A stretch of 13,918 nucleotides of DNA, from NCBI GenBank assembly GCA_041917855.1, contig JAYRWT010000067.1, positions 1 to 13,918 of the forward strand. The letters are read 5' to 3'. The first letter of the stretch is position 1. Every line of letters begins with the position of its first letter. The notes beneath the pieces are model-generated. The model was not told the DNA's origin. It did not search any database and worked only from the letters and a program-made list of their open reading frames with translations. Shown here in pieces: positions 1-5,837 of the stretch. This DNA is from CALBLZ01 sp041917855 (GTDB lineage: Bacteria > Patescibacteriota > UBA1384 > CAILIB01). Made by a program: the position numbers and the translations under genes.

Positions 1-347
1 AAACCAATCTCTGGGTACCTGGTAATTGCCCTGTGTAGCTCCTTGAGCCAGGTGGGGTCTACCTCTGTATCGTTATTCAAAAGTATGACATAGGGAGATG
101 TGCCTGCTTGAATACCTACGTTCGAGGCATGAGCAAATCCTGTATTCGCACCAAGCTCAATGATCTTTACCCACGGGTACTTCTTCTTGGTAAAAGGAAT
201 TGAGTCATCGGTGGAGCCGTTATCTACCATAATAAATTCAAAGTCCTTGAAGCTCTGTGCCTGCAGCGAAGCAAAGCAGTCATCTAGAAAACGTTGCCCG
301 TTCCAGTTAACGGTGACAATAGAGAAAAATGGTGGTGCCGTTACCAT
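1..347 (-). CDS. Family 2 glycosyltransferase, N-terminal part (runs off the window)
   Basis: The first 115 residues are visible; the gene continues beyond position 1. The reading shows a GT-A (GT2) fold N-terminus: the beta1 segment FFSIVTVNWN (residues 7-16), the nucleotide-binding MVDNGSTDDS (40-49), NTGFAHASNVG (68-78) and the DXD-type metal/nucleotide-sugar motif in VILLNNDTEVD (87-97). The NWNG and NNDTEV signatures are typical of rhamnosyltransferase-like GT2 enzymes that build surface polysaccharides at the cytoplasmic face; the sugar cannot be told. The ATG at 347 is preceded by AGGTGG, a plausible ribosome binding site, and by a -10-like TATTAT ten bases upstream. It is divergent from the secreted repeat protein at 418, so the intergenic 70 bases serve both directions. 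It probably belongs to a glycan-synthesis cluster lying to the left of the window. GT2 assignment is sure; exact role unknown. Confidence 0.93.
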   Translation of the reverse strand, partial: MVTAPPFFSIVTVNWNGQRFLDDCFASLQAQSFKDFEFIMVDNGSTDDSIPFTKKKYPWVKIIELGANTGFAHASNVGIQAGTSPYVILLNNDTEVDPTWLKELHRAITRYPEIG

Positions 348-351
348 ATGC

Positions 352-387
352 CACCTGATAATAGGTGAAATCTCTCGGTTGTGCCAG
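352..387 (-). promoter_or_regulatory. Possible promoter of the divergent glycosyltransferase, with inverted repeat
   Basis: On the minus strand, TATTAT (363-358) lies 18 bases from CTGGCA (387-382), a 4/6 match to the -35 consensus. Transcription would begin about 4 bases before the ATG at 347. The -10 region is overlapped by a perfect inverted repeat CACCT-6-AGGTG (352-356/363-367); one arm is the putative Shine-Dalgarno of the glycosyltransferase. It could be an operator or chance. Confidence 0.3.
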
Positions 388-407
388 ACGGTCTCTCTGA
401 GTATAAT
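379..407 (+). promoter_or_regulatory. Promoter of the secreted repeat protein
   Basis: A perfect -10 hexamer TATAAT (402-407) is spaced 17 bases from TTGTGC (379-384), which keeps the TTG of the -35 consensus. The expected transcription start (about 413-415) is only 3-5 bases before the ATG at 418, and no Shine-Dalgarno sequence is present, so the mRNA would be practically leaderless. This also supports 418 as the true start. Confidence 0.6.
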
Positions 408-417
408 CAAAGCGAAC

Positions 418-2166
418 ATGCGCATCACTTTTGCTCGATCTTCTAGTCATCGTACGATACGCGCACTCTCATGTATCGCGCTCACCGCTCTTGTGGGAGC
501 GTTTTTACCAGTGCCCAGAATCAATCTAAAGAATGTAAGTATTGAAATTGCTCAGCCAGTAGTCAAGGCCGCTGGTTCGCAAGATCTGGATCTGATCAAA
601 ACCGCAACTAGTCCCGATATCTACGTTCTTATACCGAGTGGCAGATATAAGATTCGGGACGAAGCAACCTGGCAGCGTTGGGGTTTTACCGCAGGTCAGG
701 TTCGAACTATCTCACAGGCACAGATGAACGGAATACCACGCGGCCCAGATATTACCCGTGCGATGCGCCCATTCGGTAATCCCACGGTGTACGTTGTTGA
801 TCACGCGCAGACACGCGCAGTAACCACTCCCGATGCCTTTTTGCTTTCTGGCTACAGTTGGAGTGAGGTTAGCAATGTGGAGCCCATGATTATTAACCTA
901 CTTCCGGCCACAGTAATCCTGGATACTCCTCCGGCCGTTCGTTCGCCCAAAGATGGCAAGGTGTACTCACTTTACGATGGTAAAAAACATCACATCCCCA
1001 ATGCTGATGTTATGAATCACTGGGGTTTCGATGGGTATGTAACATCTCCGCTGATCGACACGTACCCAACAGGGGCGCCGCTTACCAAGCTCGTTAAGGT
1101 TCCGGGTGCTCCAACCGTCTGGGTGGTAGATAACCAAAAACGCCGTCCACTACCAAGTCCCGATGCGCTACTATTGAATAACTTTTCGTGGTCAAATTTA
1201 ACAGATGTCAGTCAGACTATGCTCGAGCGCTTGCCCGTAGGTGATCCGTTTTACGCTCCAACTACGGTGTCACTACCTGGCAATCCACAGCGTTTTTACG
1301 TAGATGGGGGTGTGCGCTATCCAATCGCTGATGACGATACCTTTAACAGTTGGGGTTTTGGTCGGTTTGGCGCGACTGTAAGCGCTGCCCTAGCCAACTA
1401 TCCGATTGGTCCAAAGCTGACTCGCTTACCACGCACCGCTGATGGTGCGGTGTGGCGCGTAAAAGATGGTCAGTATCGACTAATCCCAAGCGAAGGAATT
1501 TTCAATGGCTACGGCTTTAGCTGGGCAGATGTCACCACTATCCCCATTGCCTCATTCTGGCCACTTGTAAGAGGAAATCCACTTGACTACACCACCGACA
1601 CGCTGCAGGGGTACGCGATGCCGGCAACGACTGGGTTCGTTGGTAAGGAACAGCACATCTGGACTACTAACGGAGAAACATCCGAGTCTGCCCACTATGC
1701 AATTAACAGTACGCCGTTCATGGGCGAGAGTATCGTTTTACAGAATGGTGTGGCCGGCACAGGAGCCTTCGGTCGCATTAGCCCCGAGATTGAGAAATAC
1801 TATATAACCATGCGATGGAACTACTGTACCTGGTACGAGGATCCGAACGATCTGGATAGCTTTGGCCGCCCATCTACTAAAACCCGAGACTGTAACAATA
1901 CAGCAAAAAACTGGCACAAAGGTAAGAAGGTGATTGTTTCTAACCCACGCACCGGCCGGAAAATTGTTACGGCTATTGGCGAGTCTGGTCCAGCCATTTG
2001 GATTACCCGCGAACGCGGTGTGGTATCGGGGCTTTCACCAGAGGCTACTGACTACATTGTTGGCGATCGTTACTTTAATGGTCGTGGCAATGGCACGGGC
2101 GGTGACAACCTGATCTACGGCTTTTCAGTTGATCAAAGTTTGCCACTTGGGCCGCTAACCTACTAG
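418..2166 (+). CDS. Secreted surface protein: six WGF/SW repeats plus double-psi-barrel-like C-terminal domain
   Basis: The protein has 582 residues. The N-terminus has basic residues followed by a hydrophobic segment (about 16-32), i.e. a Sec signal peptide or anchor. Residues about 67-392 hold six related modules of roughly 45-55 residues with the pattern (I/V)Y.V..G....I....F...GF.W (see the repeat entry). The C-terminal part (about 400-582) has an RlpA/expansin-like look: VIVSNPRTGRKIVTAIGESGP (505-525), then GLSPEA (538-543), matching the double-psi beta-barrel pattern 'v.N..tGrs....v.DrGP...DLSp.A', but with Glu522 where RlpA has the key Asp. Cys470 and Cys492 could form a disulfide. 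A wall-binding or glycan-modifying role outside the cell is inferred, not shown. An in-frame start at 160 would overlap the divergent glycosyltransferase; 418 is preferred because of the TATAAT just upstream and the signal peptide. It is followed one base later by the first ligase-like gene, so it probably heads that operon. Confidence 0.85.
   Translation: MRITFARSSSHRTIRALSCIALTALVGAFLPVPRINLKNVSIEIAQPVVKAAGSQDLDLIKTATSPDIYVLIPSGRYKIRDEATWQRWGFTAGQVRTISQAQMNGIPRGPDITRAMRPFGNPTVYVVDHAQTRAVTTPDAFLLSGYSWSEVSNVEPMIINLLPATVILDTPPAVRSPKDGKVYSLYDGKKHHIPNADVMNHWGFDGYVTSPLIDTYPTGAPLTKLVKVPGAPTVWVVDNQKRRPLPSPDALLLNNFSWSNLTDVSQTMLERLPVGDPFYAPTTVSLPGNPQRFYVDGGVRYPIADDDTFNSWGFGRFGATVSAALANYPIGPKLTRLPRTADGAVWRVKDGQYRLIPSEGIFNGYGFSWADVTTIPIASFWPLVRGNPLDYTTDTLQGYAMPATTGFVGKEQHIWTTNGETSESAHYAINSTPFMGESIVLQNGVAGTGAFGRISPEIEKYYITMRWNYCTWYEDPNDLDSFGRPSTKTRDCNNTAKNWHKGKKVIVSNPRTGRKIVTAIGESGPAIWITRERGVVSGLSPEATDYIVGDRYFNGRGNGTGGDNLIYGFSVDQSLPLGPLTY
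616..1593 (+). repeat. Six tandem protein repeats, arranged as three two-repeat units
   Basis: Repeats begin near residues 67, 124, 182, 234, 292 and 345 of the secreted protein. Odd repeats carry W..WGF, H.WGF or S.WGF (TWQRWGF, VMNHWGF, TFNSWGF); even repeats carry an aromatic-SW motif (GYSWSEV, NFSWSNL, GFSWADV). Each starts with a V-Y/W-x-V strand followed by a basic turn and an I/L-P segment. The alternation suggests an ancestral two-module unit triplicated; DNA identity between copies is low, so the duplication is old. Similar modules are, as far as I recall, common in secreted Patescibacteria proteins; I cannot name a Pfam family. Confidence 0.75.
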
Positions 2167-2167
2167 T

Positions 2168-3430
2168 ATGAGAGCTCTCTCGCTTTTCAGTTTGCTGGTA
2201 GTTGGCCTACTTCCTTTTGAGCGCATTCCTACAGTAGAGGCCTTCGGCTACACCGTAAAGCTTAGCTATATCGCCGCACTTTTACTCTTGGGTGCGGCCT
2301 GTTGGAGTTGGGTAACTACAAAGAAAAAGCGTCAATTTGGGCAAGAAGAGGTAATGCTCGGGGTGTTGTGGGTTATTGCCTTACTCTCAATTACCCAGTC
2401 GCCTACACCAGTTAGAAGTATGGTGATTGCGGCACTCTGGCTGTTTATGTTCCTGATTTATGCCGTGATCAGGCGTCTGTTTACCGATCAAGCATTACGC
2501 TTGCGGGCAGAGCGCGTACTGTTTGTAGTCACAGCAGTGGTCTGTCTCTTTGGCCTCTATCAGTTTGTGGGCGATATGCTTGGCCTGAGTATGGCTCAAA
2601 CTGGTTTGCGCGACTGGTACACCAAGGAAGTGCTTGGCTTTACCCGTATACAATCTACCGCTCTTGAGCCGCTCTACTTTTCTAACTTCCTGCTTTTCCC
2701 GCTATTTCTGCTCTTTGCTCGTATGATGACGGCAAAAAAGCCGTCTCCTGGTCAGGTTGCACTGAGTGCGTTAATTGTGACCAATATCGTGCTTGGGGTT
2801 TCTCGGGGAGCATACCTAGCGCTTATTGTGAGTGTTGGTCTGCTGATTGGCTACCTTGTCTACAGCATAAGCAAAAAACAGCTAGGTGGTCATGTTGTAG
2901 TACCGGTGCTAGCTTCACTAGTCCTTGGCGTAGGTAGCGCGCTTGTGCTACTGGGCAGTCTTGCGCCGCAGAGTGCCATAACTAGCTTTGTTGGGCATGC
3001 GCAGGTAGAAGACGCGCCAACCAGTGATTCTGTAGCGGGTAGAAAGGCTGTCTATACCAGGGCGCTCGATCTATTTGCCGAAAAGCCAATGCTTGGTATT
3101 GGCATTGGGGCTTTTGGTCCTCGCACCAAGGGGAGTGAGCAGGAGCTGGCTAAGTATGGCTATGGCTTGGTAAACAATGAGTACCTGGAAATTCTCACTG
3201 AAACAGGCGTACTCGGTGCGTTAGCCTTCTTTGGGTTCGTACTTGCTTTCTTAAAGAGCTGGATGCTCAGTTTTAGAAGGGCGGGAGAGGAAAAACGCTT
3301 GCGGCTTGTTACGCTAGGGCTTGGTATAGTTGCCATTGCAATTCAGTACAACTTCTTCTCCACCCTCTATACCATCTGGATATGGGTCTTTCTGGCTTGG
3401 CTGATGGCCGAGGCTAACCAGCAAGCATGA
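2168..3430 (+). CDS. O-antigen ligase/polymerase-like (Wzy/WaaL family) membrane protein, paralog 1
   Basis: A 420-residue polytopic inner-membrane protein with about ten to twelve hydrophobic segments. It shows the Wzy_C/O-antigen ligase pattern: SRGAYLAL (212-219, Arg213), a large extracytoplasmic loop after about residue 265, GIGIGAFGP, then NNEYLEILTETGVLG. Members of this family transfer undecaprenyl-linked glycans to an acceptor or polymerise repeat units outside the membrane. In the usual 'HNxYL' motif the His is replaced by Asn336 (N336-N337-E-Y-L), while the neighbouring paralog keeps His. It starts one base after the secreted protein's stop without a visible Shine-Dalgarno, and overlaps the next gene by ATGA, so translation is probably coupled. 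Function could be glycan ligase, protein O-oligosaccharyltransferase or polymerase; sequence alone does not separate these. Confidence 0.85.
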   Translation: MRALSLFSLLVVGLLPFERIPTVEAFGYTVKLSYIAALLLLGAACWSWVTTKKKRQFGQEEVMLGVLWVIALLSITQSPTPVRSMVIAALWLFMFLIYAVIRRLFTDQALRLRAERVLFVVTAVVCLFGLYQFVGDMLGLSMAQTGLRDWYTKEVLGFTRIQSTALEPLYFSNFLLFPLFLLFARMMTAKKPSPGQVALSALIVTNIVLGVSRGAYLALIVSVGLLIGYLVYSISKKQLGGHVVVPVLASLVLGVGSALVLLGSLAPQSAITSFVGHAQVEDAPTSDSVAGRKAVYTRALDLFAEKPMLGIGIGAFGPRTKGSEQELAKYGYGLVNNEYLEILTETGVLGALAFFGFVLAFLKSWMLSFRRAGEEKRLRLVTLGLGIVAIAIQYNFFSTLYTIWIWVFLAWLMAEANQQA

Positions 3431-4638
3431 AGCAAAAGATTCAGCTTGATCGCCTGCTCTTAATCTCGGGGATTGCTGCGCTCCCACTTTACGCGCTGCG
3501 AATCTCGCTTTTTGGCATACCAAGTTCTGTGCTAGAAGTGGTAACGGTTCTAGGCTTTCTGTATGCACTGGCACGAGGGAAGGTGAAGGCGGCAGTGTTT
3601 GGCCGATACGAACTACTTGGACTACTCCTGCTTACTATTGGCACAGCGCTTGGGTTCTTAATCGCCCGTGATAGCCATGCACTTGGTATAGCTAAAAGTT
3701 GGCTGGTAATTCCCATGCTCTTTTACATCTGGCTACGGGTGAGTTTTACCGATAAAAACGAGCATGCTGCAGCAAAAGACTGGCTACCTGCGGTACTTGG
3801 ACTAACGGTGGCCTGGGTATCGGGCTATGCCCTACTACAGCTTCTCTGGCATCAACTACCGGTTCTGCTCGATCTGCTCCATCCAGATTTACGTCACTAC
3901 CTAATGGAATCCCCTCCACGCATTTTGGGTCACTTTGAGTCACCCAACTACTTAGCTATGTTTTTGCTCCCAGCAATTGGAGTGATGCTGGCTTTTCCAG
4001 CGCGTAAAACGCTACAACCCTTGGTTTGGGTAGCTACTCTTCTTGGCTTTACTGCAGTGGTGTTTACCCGCTCGCAAGGTGCGTATCTTGGGTTGCTCGC
4101 AGCACTTGTTGTTATGCTCATCCCAGTTCTACATAAGAAGTTGCGGGTGTACCATGTGCCAAGTTGGCTGGTTGGCGCTAGCTGCCTAGTGCTTGGGATT
4201 CTTCTGTTTTCTGTCGTCTATACCCCAAGGTCAGGCGGGCTCGATGCTCGGCGTGAGGTCTACAGTTATTCCTATACCATGCTCAAAGAGCACCCTGTTT
4301 TTGGTATAGGTCTGGGGCACTTCCAGCAAGAGGTTGAGCGTCTGAGTGCCAGTAATGTATCATTCCAGACCTATGTGCTGCCGTACGCGCTACATGCGCA
4401 CAATCTCTACGTAACAGCCTGGCTGGAGCTTGGCATATTTGGTCTACTCGGTCTGCTCACGATGATTATTTTGGTAGTCTGGCGCGCCGTGCAGGCGAAG
4501 CAACTGCTGCTTCTAGCTGCCTTTGTAGCGATCTTAGTTCACGGACTAGTGGATACTACCTTCTTTAAAGCTGATCTTGCTTCTCTATTTTGGTTAATAG
4601 CAGCACTGTGCATGGTGCGCTCTGGTCACCAGGATTAA
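3427..4638 (+). CDS. O-antigen ligase/polymerase-like (Wzy/WaaL family) membrane protein, paralog 2
   Basis: A 403-residue polytopic membrane protein of the same family as the preceding gene, overlapping it by four bases (ATGA). Key features are TRSQGAYLGL (214-223, Arg215), a periplasm-type loop with ARREVYSYSYTMLKEHPVFGIGLGHF, and ALHAHNLYVTAWLELGIFG, where His325-Asn326 correspond to the conserved acceptor/donor-site 'HN' motif of WaaL and Wzy enzymes. FESPNYLAMFLLP in the middle is also typical of this family. The two ligase-like genes are clearly diverged paralogs and may divide polymerase and ligase work, or use two acceptors; the secreted repeat protein in front could be a substrate. 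That pairing is inference from adjacency. Confidence 0.86.
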   Translation: MKQKIQLDRLLLISGIAALPLYALRISLFGIPSSVLEVVTVLGFLYALARGKVKAAVFGRYELLGLLLLTIGTALGFLIARDSHALGIAKSWLVIPMLFYIWLRVSFTDKNEHAAAKDWLPAVLGLTVAWVSGYALLQLLWHQLPVLLDLLHPDLRHYLMESPPRILGHFESPNYLAMFLLPAIGVMLAFPARKTLQPLVWVATLLGFTAVVFTRSQGAYLGLLAALVVMLIPVLHKKLRVYHVPSWLVGASCLVLGILLFSVVYTPRSGGLDARREVYSYSYTMLKEHPVFGIGLGHFQQEVERLSASNVSFQTYVLPYALHAHNLYVTAWLELGIFGLLGLLTMIILVVWRAVQAKQLLLLAAFVAILVHGLVDTTFFKADLASLFWLIAALCMVRSGHQD

Positions 4639-4640
4639 TC

Positions 4641-4649
4641 TGCTATGCT
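4641..4649 (+). promoter_or_regulatory. Extended -10 promoter, leaderless type
   Basis: TGCTATGCT is an extended -10 (TGn plus TATGCT, 4644-4649). The ATG of the glycosyltransferase at 4656 lies exactly where transcription should begin (six-base discriminator). No good -35 is seen, as is common for extended -10 promoters. It lies in the 17-base gap after paralog 2, and would let the downstream operon be transcribed separately. Confidence 0.45.
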
Positions 4650-4655
4650 GGTACC

Positions 4656-5411
4656 ATGCAGCCGTTTATAAGCGTGGTTATTCCTGCCTACAACGAAGCG
4701 CAGCGACTTCCAAAAACACTGAATAGTATAGAAGAGTACGTTGCCGCGCACCGTACCAAGTTTGGTATGGAGGTGCTTGTTGTAGATGACGGCAGTAGCG
4801 ATCAAACCGTGCAGCTGGTCGAGGCCAAGCAGCTAACCTTCCCTGAGCTTAAGGTGATTACAAATCGGATAAATAAGGGTAAGGGAGAGGTGGTTAAGCA
4901 AGGCATACTAGCGGCAGCCGGCACCTGGCGCTTATTTACAGATGCTGATTCTTCTACCCCAATCACCGAGCTAGAGAAATTGCTACCGTTTACATCCTTG
5001 CATCCTGAAACAGGCAAGCCGCTGTTCTCTGTGATCATTGGTTCGCGTCACATGAACAAGGGGAGCATAAAGGTTAGGCAGCCCCTGCAGCGGCGGATTC
5101 TTTCACGTTTTGGCAACAAACTTATTCAGTCCCTGACGCTACCGGGCATCGTAGATACACAATGTGGTTTCAAGCTATTCCATGGGGTAGCGGCAGATAA
5201 AATCTTTGATAAACAGAGTGTCGCCGGCTGGCTGTTTGATGTAGAGATATTAACTATTGCTCGCGCACTTGGGTATAAAATTAAAGAAGTACCGGTTGAC
5301 TGGTACGATGCAGATAAATCGAAGCTACGTGCACTTCGAGCAGGCTGGCGTTCGTTGCGAGATTTGCGTAAGATCAGAGCAAACCTAAAGCGGGGAGACT
5401 ACAATGCCTAA
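4656..5411 (+). CDS. Family 2 glycosyltransferase, polyprenyl/dolichyl-phosphate glucosyltransferase type
   Basis: A 251-residue GT2 enzyme. The sequence opens with ISVVIPAYNEAQRLPKTL, then VLVVDDGSSDQT, NKGKGEVVKQGILAAAG, the DXD motif in LFTDADSSTPI, and VDTQCGFKLF followed by GWLFDVEIL: the ordered signature of DPG-synthase-like enzymes (Alg5/GtrB relatives without C-terminal membrane helices). Such enzymes load a nucleotide-activated hexose onto a polyprenyl phosphate at the cytoplasmic face, giving the donor for extracytoplasmic glycosylation, which fits the ligase-like genes upstream. Translation could in principle begin in frame at 4590, but that would overlap paralog 2 by 49 bases and add residues before the family's normal N-terminus; the ATG at 4656 directly after an extended -10 is preferred. 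Its last eight bases overlap the next gene. Sugar and lipid are unknown. Confidence 0.9.
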   Translation: MQPFISVVIPAYNEAQRLPKTLNSIEEYVAAHRTKFGMEVLVVDDGSSDQTVQLVEAKQLTFPELKVITNRINKGKGEVVKQGILAAAGTWRLFTDADSSTPITELEKLLPFTSLHPETGKPLFSVIIGSRHMNKGSIKVRQPLQRRILSRFGNKLIQSLTLPGIVDTQCGFKLFHGVAADKIFDKQSVAGWLFDVEILTIARALGYKIKEVPVDWYDADKSKLRALRAGWRSLRDLRKIRANLKRGDYNA

Positions 5412-5607
5412 GCGCTTTCTGGCCATAACGGGGATTTCCTTTCTGATTGCTCTTGTAGTAGTTAGTGCTGGTGTAGGTGTTATAGCACTACTACTTCGTA
5501 ATCAGCCGGCTACGCCTGCTGCAAAGCGCATAGTGCAGGTTAGTCCAAAAAATTCAGCTGCTATAGAGTCGGTAGTGTTGCCATCGGTAAGTCCAGAGGT
5601 AAAGTAA
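5404..5607 (+). CDS. Small single-pass membrane protein of unknown function (67 aa)
   Basis: A 67-residue protein with a basic N-terminus (MPKR) and one strong hydrophobic helix (about 8-31, AITGISFLIALVVVSAGVGV region), then a short Pro/Ser/Val-rich tail facing out if N-in. It has a clear Shine-Dalgarno (GGGGAG, about five bases before the ATG), overlaps the glycosyltransferase by eight bases and shares one base (TAATG) with the next gene. This context and the good ribosome binding site argue that it is real despite its size. I recognise no family. It could be an anchor or a partner for the VanW protein or the glycosyltransferase; this is a guess from position only. Confidence 0.7.
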   Translation: MPKRFLAITGISFLIALVVVSAGVGVIALLLRNQPATPAAKRIVQVSPKNSAAIESVVLPSVSPEVK

Positions 5608-5837
5608 TGCTAACTCGACTCCATGCAACATTTAATCGGGTTGAATCAGGTAGTGTAGTTCTAACCCTGGAAGATGGTCAGGAGCTGCGTGTACCAAAAG
5701 AAGATTTACAGCCACTCCCTAATATTGGCAGTGAATTCACCCTCCAACTACTACCAAGTACTGAGGCCGAGCTTGCTGCTAATGACCTAGCCAAGCGTCT
5801 ACTTAACCAGCTCCTAGATGACGAAAAAGACGAGTAA
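5607..5837 (+). CDS. Small soluble beta-rich protein, DUF3006-like (76 aa)
   Basis: A 76-residue protein without signal peptide or membrane helix. The first half alternates as a small beta-barrel (ATFNRVESGSVVLTLEDGQ, then ELRVPKEDLQPLPNIGSEF), similar in pattern to DUF3006-type proteins ('R.eg..avve.edG....vP...lp....Gd'); the second half is a probable helix ending in an acidic tail (LLDDEKDE). It is joined to its neighbours by TAATG with the 67-aa gene and a 20-base overlap with the VanW gene, so the three are almost certainly cotranscribed. DUF3006-like is a pattern judgement; the function is unknown. Confidence 0.68.
   Translation: MLTRLHATFNRVESGSVVLTLEDGQELRVPKEDLQPLPNIGSEFTLQLLPSTEAELAANDLAKRLLNQLLDDEKDE

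Noticed and set aside
160..417. In-frame N-terminal extension of the secreted repeat protein to an ATG at 160
   Set aside because: It is antisense to the well-supported glycosyltransferase (1-347), is of odd composition, and would bury the signal peptide; TATAAT at 402-407 supports the start at 418.
4590..4655. N-terminal extension of the second glycosyltransferase to an ATG at 4590
   Set aside because: It lies within the end of paralog 2 and precedes the normal GT2 beginning (ISVVIPAYNE); the extended -10 points to 4656.
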